A stretch of DNA of 64,000 nt from Pedobacter mendelii. GTDB taxonomy: Bacteria; Bacteroidota; Bacteroidia; Sphingobacteriales; Sphingobacteriaceae. Below, one piece after another: positions 8,773 to 17,073 of the stretch (its first letter is position 1; each line of letters starts with the position of its first letter). The position numbers and the translations under genes were made by a program. The stretch covers positions 150,420 to 214,419 of the forward strand of contig NZ_BMDJ01000009.1 in assembly GCF_014635725.1 (NCBI RefSeq). Reading direction: 5' to 3'. The notes under the pieces are model-generated. The model was not told the DNA's origin, did no database searches, and worked only from the letters and a program-made list of their open reading frames with translations.

Positions 8773-9459
8773 TTATTTAATTTCAAAAATGGCGTTTACA
8801 GTAAAATTTAGCTTAATTTTCTTAAAATCTATTTCTGGTGCAGCTTCTGCATCAGCCATTGCCGATTTAACCATGTAGTTTCTATAAACTGGTTGTATAA
8901 CATTGTCGCCACCATCCTGTATTTCAATTACACCACCTAATTTATCGCCAAGTGCTTCTACCATGTAAGCAGCTTTTTCTTTTGCAGCTAGTAATGCTTT
9001 AATTTTAAGTTCCTTTTTTAAGCTTTCAATTTTCGAATAATCGTAGCTTTCAATATTTGTACTGGCAATTCCTTTAGGGTCAATTGCTTCTAATATCCCA
9101 TCAAATTTATTTAAATCGCTAACTTTTAAACGATATTGTTTACTCGCTAAAAAATCAGGATTTTTCTTTTTTTCTGTAGCATAATTCCAGCTACTTAAGT
9201 TACTTATGGTTAAATTTTCTTTAGCAATTCCAGCCTTTTGAACCGCTGCATAAAGTTGTTTTTCCAAATCGGTAATTTCTACTTTTTTCTTTCCATTTAA
9301 ATATTCTTTCAGCGAAATACTAATGTAAATAATATCTGGTGTAACTTCTGTTTCTGCGCTACCACTAACATTAATTTTGCGGCGTAAATCTGTTTGTTGA
9401 GCCATCGCTGTAGATAAACCAAAAAATGCAACGAGTGCAATTGCTATTAACTTTTTCAT
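8773..9459 (-). CDS. SIMPL-domain (DUF541) periplasmic protein
   Basis: The start is set at 9459, where MKKLIAIALVAFFG begins a clean signal peptide cut after AMAQ. An upstream in-frame ATG at 9513 adds 18 polar residues that would hide it. The mature ~210 residues match the SIMPL family: NVSGSAETEVTPDIIYISI near the N-terminus, a long helical middle, and a C-terminal strand around FTVNAIFEIK. SIMPL proteins form periplasmic oligomeric rings; their cargo is uncertain. A terminator follows. Confidence 0.83.
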   Translation of the reverse strand: MKKLIAIALVAFFGLSTAMAQQTDLRRKINVSGSAETEVTPDIIYISISLKEYLNGKKKVEITDLEKQLYAAVQKAGIAKENLTISNLSSWNYATEKKKNPDFLASKQYRLKVSDLNKFDGILEAIDPKGIASTNIESYDYSKIESLKKELKIKALLAAKEKAAYMVEALGDKLGGVIEIQDGGDNVIQPVYRNYMVKSAMADAEAAPEIDFKKIKLNFTVNAIFEIK

Positions 9460-9570
9460 ATTTATTTTTCTTTTGTGTGTGCTGTAATGATGTTGTTTTA
9501 ATACAAATTCCACACCGAGATTAATTTTTTTTTAAATTTATAGAAAATGAGCGTAAGTAATCAATGGCAA

Positions 9571-9862
9571 AACCTGCCCCGCTATTCGTTACAAGTCCTC
9601 GCTACGCTGTGGGCTTTTTACTCCTATCGGGTTTAAAAACAAAGGGTTGTACCACTATGATAACACAAAGTAGATAAGCAAATATGGACTGTGAAATACC
9701 GTTTAAATACCTGTCTTTTTCAAATAATATTCCATTGAATTGCATGGTAATTTTAAAAAGAACTGTAGTTTTTGCTACTTAAACCCGACAGAGCGTATAG
9801 CCCGGAATGGTAGCGAAGCGAAAATGAGAACTATAAGCGATGGTGGGACTGCTATTGCCGAA
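9571..9862. repeat. Intergenic inverted-repeat element between the SIMPL and cold-shock genes
   Basis: This fills most of a ~590-base gene-free gap. The left part (9571-9634, containing GCTATTCGTTACAAG and ending ATCGGGTTTA) and the right part (9779-9862, starting TTAAACCCGACAG, then AGCCC and GTAGCGAAGCG) are imperfect inverted copies around ~145 bases of AT-rich DNA. The GCTATYCGTTACAA core recurs at 28491. No open frame is supported. It looks like a dispersed non-coding or MITE-like element. Confidence 0.55.
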
Positions 9863-10048
9863 GCATTACAGAACCGTGATTTTCTAAATAAAAATACTAG
9901 AAATTAAAAAAAATTATGCGCAAGGTTTTATGCTTAAATAGACGGAAATATAAATGTTTATAAAACCTGGCGCAGCAGAATATTCTGCAGAATTTTAATC
10001 GTGTTGCAGTTGGAGTAAACTACAAATTGGAATACTAATTTTAGGTAT

Positions 10049-10501
10049 TTATACCTTTGAAACTTTAACAGCAGTTGGTCCTTTTTGTCCCATTTCTACT
10101 TCAAACGTAACTTTATCGCCTTCTTTAATTTGTGTAACCAAACCATTTGCGTGAACAAAAATACTATCCTGAGTTTCTGTGTTTTTAATGAAACCATAAC
10201 CTTTACTATCGTTGAAGAATGTAACAGTTCCTTTTTTCACAGGGTTTTCGTCAATAATATCTTCTTGTCTTGTTATACCAATTTGAACATCTTCGATGTT
10301 AAATACCTTTTTCTTTTTCGGATCTGGTGGGGTAGAGGAGATATTACCATTTTCATCAACGTATGCAAACATTTCTTCAAGAGCTAAGCCCTTTTTTGCA
10401 TTAGACTGACGTTCTTCTTTTTTCTCTTGTTTGTCTTTTTGCTTTTTTAGTCGTTTTTTTTCGTTCTCTTTTTTACTGTATGTTGCCTGAGATTTAGCCA
10501 T
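10049..10501 (-). CDS. Cold-shock-domain RNA-binding protein with basic N-terminal extension
   Basis: A 150-residue protein. Residues 1-40 are lysine-rich and highly charged (KKENEKKRLKKQKDKQEKKE). Residues 88-150 are a cold-shock domain with the RNP motifs KGYGFIKN and DSIFVHANGL, ending GPTAVKVSKV. Such extended Csp proteins are common in Bacteroidota and probably bind single-stranded RNA as chaperones. The domain is intact. It is monocistronic, with a -7-like box 52 bases upstream on the minus strand. Confidence 0.88.
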   Translation of the reverse strand: MAKSQATYSKKENEKKRLKKQKDKQEKKEERQSNAKKGLALEEMFAYVDENGNISSTPPDPKKKKVFNIEDVQIGITRQEDIIDENPVKKGTVTFFNDSKGYGFIKNTETQDSIFVHANGLVTQIKEGDKVTFEVEMGQKGPTAVKVSKV

Positions 10502-10552
10502 ATTTATTTATTTGTTTTGTTTTTTGTGAAGTGAGTGGAATACAGATTAATG

Positions 10553-10560
10553 CAAATATA
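10553..10560 (-). promoter_or_regulatory. Possible -7 box for the cold-shock-domain gene
   Basis: The minus strand reads TATATTTG, a match to TAnnTTTG, 52 bases before the start codon. This would leave a leader of about 45 bases, plausible for a cold-shock mRNA. Confidence 0.35.
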
Positions 10561-10632
10561 ATAATACTAAAGCAGAAATACGATTTTATTCCGTCAGTAC
10601 TCTATAGTGCAAAACTCAATATTTTTGTTTTA

Positions 10633-10690
10633 GCCACAGATTCGCTGATTCATTTCTGCGCAATTATTTATTTTAATCTGCGAATTAGCA
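10633..10690. repeat. CGCAGATT-type dispersed repeat, copy 1
   Basis: GCCACAGATTCGCTGATT and AATCTGCGAATTAGC form a loose inverted pair at the end of the acetyltransferase gene. It resembles the element at 45831 and degenerate pieces at 25350-25470. Confidence 0.4.
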
Positions 10691-10699
10691 GTAATTATA

Positions 10700-11233
10700 T
10701 CATCCATTTTTCCATTTATCCTTTTCAATTTGATAAACGAAATTCCATTTTACAGATTCGCCATAATAAGCTATTTCTATCTCGTTAACTTTTATTGCGC
10801 CCAATTTCTCTGTTGCCTTTTGAGAGCGGTAATTTGTTGCACCAATGTGTAAAATTACCTTATCTACAAATTGAAAGGCATAATCTAACATTAGTTTTTT
10901 TAAGGCAGCATTATGCCCCTTACCCCAAAAATCTCTTCCAATAAATGTATAGCCTACAGAAATTGATTTATGTTTATCATCAAATTCATAATATCTTGAG
11001 CTGCCAACCGCATGTTTTGTTGCCTTATCGTAAACAATAAATGCGCCTTTTGATTCTATTGCCCCTTTAAAAAAGTTTTCAAATACTTCTTTTTTATAAC
11101 GGTTTTTATTTGGGTGTTGTTCCCAAATTAAAGGATCGGAAGCTACAGCATAAAGATTTTCAAAATCTTCTGCCTTTAGCGGTGCAAGTTTAATTAAATC
11201 ACATTCTAAGGTCGGTTGTAAATCGAAATGCAT
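10700..11233 (-). CDS. GNAT-family N-acetyltransferase (RimJ/RimL-like)
   Basis: The start is placed at 11233 (MHFDLQPTLECDLIKLAPL). The frame is open further upstream, but that extension contains the fabV terminator hairpin at 11254-11271. The resulting ~177 residues match RimJ/RimL-type acetyltransferases: LIKLAPLKAEDFENLYAVAS at the N-terminus, AVGSSRYYEFDDKHKSISVG in the middle, and the acetyl-CoA loop around FIGRDFWGKGHNAALKKLM. The NYRSQKATEKLGA C-terminal signature is present. The acceptor (protein N-terminus, antibiotic or small amine) is unknown. Confidence 0.83.
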   Translation of the reverse strand: MHFDLQPTLECDLIKLAPLKAEDFENLYAVASDPLIWEQHPNKNRYKKEVFENFFKGAIESKGAFIVYDKATKHAVGSSRYYEFDDKHKSISVGYTFIGRDFWGKGHNAALKKLMLDYAFQFVDKVILHIGATNYRSQKATEKLGAIKVNEIEIAYYGESVKWNFVYQIEKDKWKNG

Positions 11234-11244
11234 TTTGTCTTGTA

Positions 11245-11271
11245 TTAAAAAAAGGCCGGCAAAAGCCGGCC
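11245..11271 (-). terminator. Intrinsic terminator downstream of fabV
   Basis: A perfect GGCCGGC/GCCGGCC stem (11254-11260 with 11265-11271) with a 4-base loop. On the minus strand a seven-T run follows. It also fixes the start of the next gene, since it lies inside that gene's open 5' extension. Confidence 0.85.
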
Positions 11272-11342
11272 GTAATGTTATTAACGATGTAATATTTTGC
11301 TGTTTATACACTCGTTATAAACAAGCGCAGGTTTATCCAGAT

Positions 11343-11395
11343 GTTATTCTGAACTTGTAAAGAACTTTTGACCATTTCGACAGGCTCAATGTGAC
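11343..11395. repeat. Dispersed inverted repeat, TGTCGAA family, copy 3 (decayed)
   Basis: The left arm (GTTATTCTGAACTTGTAAAGAA) is degraded. The right arm TTTCGACAGGCTCAATGTGAC is well kept and ends 2 bases before the fabV stop codon region. Confidence 0.6.
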
Positions 11396-11397
11396 AG

Positions 11398-12591
11398 CTA
11401 TTCAACCAGGCCCTCGATTTCTACTAATTCGTTTGCCTCCTTTTGATAATCTACATTATCGATTTCGAAACCAAACAAGCTTAAGAAATCTGAGCGATAG
11501 CCTGCTAAATCGCCAATTGAAGGTAAAGTTTCAGTTGTAGCTTCTGTCCAAAGTTCTGCAACTTTAGCTTGTACATCTTCACGCATTTCCCAATCGTCAA
11601 TTCTAATTCTCCCTTGCTCATCAACAGGAACAGGACTGCCGGTATATAACCGCTCTGCGTATAATCGCTGTATTTGTTCTATGGTACCTTCGTGAATACC
11701 TTCTTCTTTCATTATTTTGTAAAGCAATGAAATATATAATGGAATTACCGGAATAGCCGAACTCGCTTGTGTAACCAAAGCCTTGTTAACAGAAACATAA
11801 GCCTTACCGTTAATATCTTTCAATTTGTTGGCAATTGTAAAGGCTGTTGCTTCCAGGTCATCTTTCGCACGGCCAATTGTTCCTTTACGGTAAACCGCCT
11901 CGGTTAACGATGGACCAATATAAGAGTAAGCAACAGTTGTTGCACCTTCAGCCAATAGGTTTTCTGCTTTAAGGGCGTCAATCCACATCGCCCAATCTTC
12001 TCCACCCATTACGGCTACCGTATTTGCAATATCTTCTTCTGTTGCTGGTTCGATAGAAATTTCGCTAACATTTCCGGTATGGAAATCTACAGTCTTATTG
12101 GTATATGCTCCGCCAATTGGTTTTAGTGTAGAACGATGTAAAACTTCTGTATCAGGGTGTTTTCTTACAGGAGAGGCCAGGCTGTAAATTACTAAATCTA
12201 CCTGGCTCAAATCAGCTTTAATAGTTGCTAAAGTTTTCTCTTTAATTTCTTTTGAAAAGGCATCACCATTTATGCTTTTTGCATATAAACCAGCAGCATG
12301 TGCTTCTTTTTCAAAAGCTGCGCTATTGTACCAACCTGGAGATGCCGTTTTACCCGTAGAAGGTGCTTTTTCGAAAAATACTCCTATTGTTGATGCATCT
12401 GAACCAAAGGCTGCGGTAATTCTTGATGCAAGACCAAAGCCTGTTGATGCACCAATTACCAATACTTTTTTAGGTCCGTTAATATTACCTTTAGATTTTA
12501 CATATTCAATTTGGTTCTTTACGTTTTGCGCACAACCATCAGGATGTGATGTTAAGCAAATAAAGCCCCTCATTCTCGGTTCAATAATCAT
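11398..12591 (-). CDS. fabV: Trans-2-enoyl-CoA/ACP reductase (NADH), FabV type
   Basis: A 397-residue cytoplasmic reductase that performs the last step of the fatty-acid elongation cycle or reduces crotonyl-CoA. The N-terminal signature is MIIEPRMRGFICLTSHPDGC. The Rossmann NAD site is VLVIGASTGFGLASRITAAFG. Downstream are YSLASPVRKHP and the catalytic Tyr-x8-Lys region around SYIGPSLTEAVYRKGTIG. The length fits FabV/TER enzymes, which are triclosan-insensitive. It is monocistronic, with a terminator after a decayed repeat. Confidence 0.95.
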   Translation of the reverse strand: MIIEPRMRGFICLTSHPDGCAQNVKNQIEYVKSKGNINGPKKVLVIGASTGFGLASRITAAFGSDASTIGVFFEKAPSTGKTASPGWYNSAAFEKEAHAAGLYAKSINGDAFSKEIKEKTLATIKADLSQVDLVIYSLASPVRKHPDTEVLHRSTLKPIGGAYTNKTVDFHTGNVSEISIEPATEEDIANTVAVMGGEDWAMWIDALKAENLLAEGATTVAYSYIGPSLTEAVYRKGTIGRAKDDLEATAFTIANKLKDINGKAYVSVNKALVTQASSAIPVIPLYISLLYKIMKEEGIHEGTIEQIQRLYAERLYTGSPVPVDEQGRIRIDDWEMREDVQAKVAELWTEATTETLPSIGDLAGYRSDFLSLFGFEIDNVDYQKEANELVEIEGLVE

Positions 12592-12619
12592 TTTGTTCTT
12601 TTTTACGTTTTGTAATATT

Positions 12620-12627
12620 CAAAATTA
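12620..12627 (-). promoter_or_regulatory. Possible -7 box for fabV
   Basis: The minus strand reads TAATTTTG, fitting TAnnTTTG, 29 bases before the fabV start. No -33 partner is obvious. Confidence 0.4.
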
Positions 12628-12836
12628 TTGCAGTTTCGGGGAATGAAAAATTACCTTAATCCCCAAATCTTTAACGAAGATAAATTTTTAATTGCTTAAC
12701 GCTAAACGAAATTTAAATAAATGGTTTTTTAATTAACAAATTAAATCGTCCTGTGTATTAATTAAGTGTTAAGTTGTCTGCTTTATTAATTTTCTATTAA
12801 ATTAGCGGAATCAGTTAACATTGCCTTAATTTCCTT

Positions 12837-13541
12837 ATGAAAAAATTAATATTTCTATTCTTATTATGTATTGTTGCTTTTGCCAAGCTTTCTGCACAAA
12901 CTCAATATCAAAATACAGGCTGGCTTTTTTTGCTTAACAACACTAAGATTAATAAAAAATGGGGATTGCAGTTTGATGTTCAAGTGCGTTCTGCGGATAA
13001 TTGGAAATATGTTAGAAATACATTAGTTAGGCCGGCGGTACAATATTTTATAAACGATAAACATAATGTTGCACTTGGTTATTTGTGGCAAACAACTCAA
13101 AATCAAATAGACGGAATTGCAAATACTCATTTTGATGAACATCGAATTTTTGAACAATACATTTATACCCACAAAATTAAAACAGTTTTTGCAAGTCATA
13201 GGGTAAGGGTAGAGCAACGTTTTATAGAAAGGGCAACTGAGGATATATTTGCACAGCGTTTTAGGTATTTTATCAGGTTAATTAAGCCTTTGCAAAAAGC
13301 GCAGCCTACGTTTACCAAAGGGGCTTTTATTGCGCTGCAAAATGAGGTTTTCTTAAACTTTCAAAATAAGGCAAAAATAAATAATAGCATATTCGATCAA
13401 AACCGTATATACCTGGCAGGCGGTTATCGGTTCTCTAAAAAGTTTGATATGGAAGTAGGTTATATGAACCAGGCCGTAAAAAATACAAGCAGCCATACCA
13501 ATAATAATATTGTTCAACTAGCACTTTATACGAGGTTTTAA
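12837..13541 (+). CDS. DUF2490-family outer-membrane protein
   Basis: A 234-residue protein with a signal peptide (MKKLIFLFLLCIVAFAKLSA, cut before QTQYQ). Alternating hydrophobic/polar strands rich in Tyr, Trp and Arg follow, and the protein ends in aromatic LALYTRF, typical of a beta-barrel C-terminus. The pattern GWLFLLNNTKINKKWGLQFD, then VRPAVQYFINDKHNVALGY, matches DUF2490. Members are small outer-membrane barrels of unknown role. The next gene, 85 bases on, is another barrel, and the two may be coexpressed. Confidence 0.72.
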   Translation: MKKLIFLFLLCIVAFAKLSAQTQYQNTGWLFLLNNTKINKKWGLQFDVQVRSADNWKYVRNTLVRPAVQYFINDKHNVALGYLWQTTQNQIDGIANTHFDEHRIFEQYIYTHKIKTVFASHRVRVEQRFIERATEDIFAQRFRYFIRLIKPLQKAQPTFTKGAFIALQNEVFLNFQNKAKINNSIFDQNRIYLAGGYRFSKKFDMEVGYMNQAVKNTSSHTNNNIVQLALYTRF

Positions 13542-13626
13542 AATCTTTAAGTCATTTTTTGTATCAGGACTATTACAAAATGTTAAAGGTGTTGTAATTG
13601 ATAACGCTTTTTGCTCAATTTGCCGC

Positions 13627-14517
13627 GTGAAAAGATTTTCAATACTATTTTTAGCATTATTGTTCGGCAGGCGGATGCAGGCTCAGGAAATTAAAACTTC
13701 ATCAACAGATATTGCGCCAACTTCTAAAAGTTTATTTAACCCTGAACACACAAGAAAAGATTCGCGTAAAGGCGATTTTTATTTCCATTGGGGTTATAAC
13801 CATTCTTGGTATGGAAAAAGTGATATTAGATTTCAAGGACCAAATTACGATTTTACATTAAAAGATGTAGTTGCTCATGATAGGCAATCTAAATTAAGTT
13901 GGGATTATTTGAATCCGGGATTAATTACAGTTCCTCAATACAATATTCGGGTTGGTTATTTTATTAAAGATAATTATAGCATTTCAGTTGGCTGGGATCA
14001 TATGAAATATGTAATGGATATTCCGCAAACAGTTGCAATTACAGGATTTATAGGGTCAAATATTTCGAAGGAAGGCGTATCAACAGGATCTATGGCGGGT
14101 AATTATAACGGGCAAATGATTAACGTTAAGGAAAGTATGTTAACTTTTGAACATACTGATGGCTTTAATTATGCTAATGTTGAAGTGGAGCGTTATGATG
14201 ATATATGGGTGGCTCCGGGTGGTAACACCTCTTTAACTCTAGAAACCGGATTAGGTGGAGGTATGGTTGTTCCTCGTTCTGATGTCCGTTTATTTGGACT
14301 TGGAAGAAACAACCATTGGAACGTTGCAGGTTATGGTATTTCTGCCAAAGTCGGGCTGAAATTTTATGTTTGGAAAAATATTTATCTTCAAAATACAACC
14401 AAAGTAGGTACAACGAATTTGAAAACAATTCATACTACTGGCTGGGACGAATATGATAAAGCAAGTCAGAAAATTAATTATCTTGAAAATATGTGGGTAA
14501 TTGGAGTTCAGTTTTAG
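13627..14517 (+). CDS. Predicted outer-membrane beta-barrel protein (GTG start)
   Basis: A 296-residue protein starting at GTG 13627; no ATG precedes the signal peptide (KRFSILFLALLFGRRMQAQE). The mature protein has many short amphipathic strands and ends in Phe (MWVIGVQF), both barrel hallmarks. The segments FYFHWGYNHSWYGKSDIRF and GLKFYVWKNIYLQNTTKVG recur in uncharacterised Bacteroidota outer-membrane proteins. It follows the DUF2490 gene by 85 bases on the same strand. Function is unknown. Confidence 0.65.
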   Translation: MKRFSILFLALLFGRRMQAQEIKTSSTDIAPTSKSLFNPEHTRKDSRKGDFYFHWGYNHSWYGKSDIRFQGPNYDFTLKDVVAHDRQSKLSWDYLNPGLITVPQYNIRVGYFIKDNYSISVGWDHMKYVMDIPQTVAITGFIGSNISKEGVSTGSMAGNYNGQMINVKESMLTFEHTDGFNYANVEVERYDDIWVAPGGNTSLTLETGLGGGMVVPRSDVRLFGLGRNNHWNVAGYGISAKVGLKFYVWKNIYLQNTTKVGTTNLKTIHTTGWDEYDKASQKINYLENMWVIGVQF

Positions 14518-14606
14518 TACTAACTTCGTTTGGATATCATTTTTTTAAACCAAAGTTCAACATAATGCTATATTTATTTTATTGTTTTTTGATAACGTTA
14601 TTTAAT

Positions 14607-15083
14607 TTAACAGCAACCTCCACCTGGTTTGCAATTAGCAGATTGAGATTTAAGTTGCGGTAGCTGGATTTTTTGTTTTGATGGCGGAATACCGCAACTA
14701 TCTGATGCCAGGCAGGCTGTATTTTTTGAAACAAGTTCAAAATCTTTTCCATCAAAAGCCAAATCGTACTTTCCAATAGTATCTGATTGATATTCGACTT
14801 CGATTTCTAAATTTCCAATACCCAGCTTTTCTTCAGAAAGATTTATAATGTGCAATAGCTTTTCGGGTTTTAAGCGATGCTCGAAATCATTTGCATCCCA
14901 AAGTTGAAAGTTTATAACTTTCTCCAAGCGTTCTACGCCGCCACAGTCAATAAAATGTTTGGTAACTAAGCCAACTTCTGTTACATGAAAATGTTCCGGA
15001 ACAAATTCTCCTGATGGTAATTTGAAATTTACAGCTTCGGCTGTTTCTAAATATTTTTTAATCTCTAATAGTTTCATAATCAA
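14607..15083 (-). CDS. DUF6428-family protein, partner of ArsR-type regulator
   Basis: A 158-residue cytoplasmic protein. The N-terminal part (LPSGEFVPEHFHVTEVGLVT) and IDCGGVER match the family usually found beside ArsR regulators in Bacteroidota. The C-terminal 40 residues are cysteine-rich: CLASDSCGIPPSK, then NCKPGGGCC at the very end. Together these suggest metalloid or thiol binding. An alternative start two codons in (15077) is equally possible. It lies 31 bases downstream of the ArsR gene, so they form one operon. A separate role is not established. Confidence 0.65.
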   Translation of the reverse strand: MIMKLLEIKKYLETAEAVNFKLPSGEFVPEHFHVTEVGLVTKHFIDCGGVERLEKVINFQLWDANDFEHRLKPEKLLHIINLSEEKLGIGNLEIEVEYQSDTIGKYDLAFDGKDFELVSKNTACLASDSCGIPPSKQKIQLPQLKSQSANCKPGGGCC

Positions 15084-15114
15084 GTTTTAATGCAGTATTA
15101 TTATTTAAAAAATG

Positions 15115-15447
15115 TTAGCAGCAGTTTTGCTCCCTATCGTTAGCAATGATATTGGAGAAATATGTCTTTAAAATATCAAAGGTTTTTTCATTGATACAGT
15201 AGCAAATCGTGGTTCCTTCAATATTTCCTTTAATTAGTCCGGCATTTTTTAGCTCCTTCAAATGCTGAGAAATGGTTGGTTGCGCAAGGGGTAGTTCGTT
15301 TACTATATCACCACAAATACACTCATTTACTTTTAATAAATAATCTATAATGGCTACTCTTGCCGGATGACCCAGTGCTTTTGCAATTGTCGCTATTTGG
15401 TTTTGCTTATCTGTAAAGTGTTCTGTTTTTGTTGCACCCATTTTCAA
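15115..15447 (-). CDS. ArsR/SmtB-family metalloid-responsive repressor
   Basis: A 110-residue winged-helix repressor. The helix-turn-helix is CGDIVNELPLAQPTISQHLK (about residues 45-64) and the wing is GLIKGNIEGTTICYCINE. Candidate sensor cysteines are the pair in ECICGD at the start of the recognition region, the one in ICYC, and a C-terminal NCC. This fits As(III)- or related soft-metal sensing, although the classic ELCVCDL box is modified. It is first in an operon with DUF6428. No arsenate reductase, methyltransferase or ACR3 pump is nearby. Confidence 0.85.
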   Translation of the reverse strand: MKMGATKTEHFTDKQNQIATIAKALGHPARVAIIDYLLKVNECICGDIVNELPLAQPTISQHLKELKNAGLIKGNIEGTTICYCINEKTFDILKTYFSNIIANDREQNCC

Positions 15448-15549
15448 TTAATTTTAATATTGCAATATTACGATATAGTTTCTGTTATGGAGAATTTTAT
15501 GAAAAAATATTTTATCTTTTGCTTTCGTTTTAAAAATGCTTGTTAATAA

Positions 15550-15588
15550 AAATGCCTTCTTCATTTTCATAAAAGAAGGCATTTTTTA
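15550..15588. terminator. Intrinsic terminator between the SDR gene and arsR
   Basis: A 12-bp stem, AAATGCCTTCTT (15550-15561)/AAGAAGGCATTT (15573-15584), followed by a T run on the plus strand and T residues on the minus strand. The SDR gene ends 70 bases upstream on the minus strand. Confidence 0.7.
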
Positions 15589-15658
15589 TTTGAATGCGCT
15601 TTAACTTTCTCGTAATAGGGTAAGTAAAAGTTTTATCAAGGCATAAATAAACTAATTT

Positions 15659-16396
15659 TTACCAGGGGCTTACTTCAGTTTCATCTTCAATATCGTTACT
15701 GTAAAATTTTCCAGTTGGGGCTTTATCATCTATTAAGGTATGTTTAATAATAAATTTTACTGCACTTTCAACAGTTCCGGGGCCATTGTGATGGTTAAAA
15801 TCTGTGGCCGTATAGCCTGGGTCTATTGCATTTACTTTGAATGGCAAATCTTTGAGTTCATAAGCTAATACAATTGTATAAGCGTTTAAAGCGGCCTTCG
15901 AAGTTCCATAGCCTGCGCTTTTTACATCGTAGTATTTCCAGTTAGGATCACTATGAAGCGTTAAAGAACCTAGCCCTGAAGTAATATTGCTTATTCTAGG
16001 ACTATCTGACTTTTTAAGTAATTCTAAAAATATCTGAGTTACGTTAATCACACCAAAGAAATTTGTGTCAAACACTTCCTGGATATTCTTTAGCGGTGTA
16101 TCTGAAGCATTTTGTGGGAATGGTCCACTTATCCCTGCGTTGTTGATTAAAATATCTAATTTGCCTTGCTCTTTTTCGACAATGCTTTTTGCCTCCAAAA
16201 TTGAATCAGTGTTGGTTACATCAATTTCAATAGCTTTAATATTTTGAAATCCATTTTCAATTAGTTCTTGCACTACCGATTTTCCTTTTTCCAGGTTGCG
16301 GCTACCTAAATATACAAATAATCTTTGTTTCGAAAGTTGTTTAGCTGTTTCCAAACCAATGCTTCTGTTGGCTCCTGTAATTAATACTGATTTCAT
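15659..16396 (-). CDS. Short-chain dehydrogenase/reductase
   Basis: The start is set at 16396 (MKSVLITGANRSIGLE); an ATG nine codons upstream would precede the Rossmann strand with an unneeded tail. The ~245 residues show the classical SDR order: the TGANRSIG NADP-binding loop, NNAGISGPFP, the catalytic Ser region around SNITSG, and YGTSKAALNA with the Tyr-x3-Lys pair. The substrate is unknown. A palindromic operator lies 52 bases upstream, identical in its right half to one before the neighbouring Crp/Fnr gene. The SDR is probably that regulator's target. Confidence 0.9.
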   Translation of the reverse strand: MKSVLITGANRSIGLETAKQLSKQRLFVYLGSRNLEKGKSVVQELIENGFQNIKAIEIDVTNTDSILEAKSIVEKEQGKLDILINNAGISGPFPQNASDTPLKNIQEVFDTNFFGVINVTQIFLELLKKSDSPRISNITSGLGSLTLHSDPNWKYYDVKSAGYGTSKAALNAYTIVLAYELKDLPFKVNAIDPGYTATDFNHHNGPGTVESAVKFIIKHTLIDDKAPTGKFYSNDIEDETEVSPW

Positions 16397-16447
16397 ATTT
16401 ATTGTAATTAAATTATAGTGCAAATTGTTTTTTTAAAATTGAAATCA

Positions 16448-16463
16448 TTTGCCATTTGGCAAA
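16448..16463 (-). promoter_or_regulatory. Palindromic operator upstream of the SDR gene
   Basis: TTTGCC-ATTT-GGCAAA is a perfect 6-4-6 palindrome, 52 bases before the SDR start and just after the end of the Crp/Fnr pseudogene. A near-identical site lies at 17074. The geometry fits a Crp/Fnr dimer. Confidence 0.6.
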
Positions 16464-16470
16464 AAGCAAT

Positions 16471-17040
16471 TTAGTAAATACTTTTTCTAACTCTGCTTAA
16501 TGGGGATTGTGTAATGCCTAAATAAGAAGCAATATAGGCAAGCGGTATACGGTTAGTAATATTTGGATATATTTCAAGAAATTTTAAATATCTTGTTTTG
16601 GCATCCTGAGATAATAATTGGCTGATTCTTTCTACTTTCTGCAAGAATGCTTTTGAAATAATTTTACGTACAATATCATCCCAGTTGATTATGGTAATAG
16701 AAAGTTCTGTCCAATCTTTTTTTGAGAAAACGATAATCTTGCAATCTGTAATTGCCTCTACATAAGATGATGAAGGAATTTCATTATCGAAACTATTTAA
16801 ATCTACAATAAGATTGTTTTCTTCAATAAAAATATTTAGTAATTTCTTCTCCTTTATTATTGTAATAGCACACTCTGATGATACCATCTAGAATAAATTC
16901 TACTTGTTTTGCAATTTTCCCTGCTTCTGAAAATACTCATTCTTCCTGAAGTTTAATTCAGTTGCTTTACTTGAAATTAAAGCTATCTGTTGTTGATTTA
17001 AATTGCCAAAACGCAATAAGTATTCTGCAAATTCTTTCAT
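16471..17040 (-). pseudogene. Crp/Fnr-family regulator with two compensating homopolymer frameshifts
   Basis: From ATG 17040 the frame reads MKEFAEYLLRFGNLNQQQ and on to FRKNEYF, then hits stops. If one T is added at the A-run 16930-16933 (plus strand), it continues SEAGKIAKQVEFILDGIIRV. If one T is removed at 16828-16832, it returns to the original frame at IEENNLIVDLNS and runs to the end. The repaired 189-residue protein has a cyclic-nucleotide-type sensor fold and a C-terminal HTH (LAYIASYLGITQSPLSRVRK). As written, only residues from an internal ATG at 16887 can be made. The changes are real loss or sequencing error. Confidence 0.8.
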
Positions 17041-17073
17041 CCCTTAAAATTAGTAAAAATTATTTTTTGAGGA

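Noticed and set aside
11234..11311. 5' extension of the acetyltransferase gene
   Set aside because: It contains the fabV terminator and does not resemble the family N-terminus, so the downstream ATG at 11233 is preferred.
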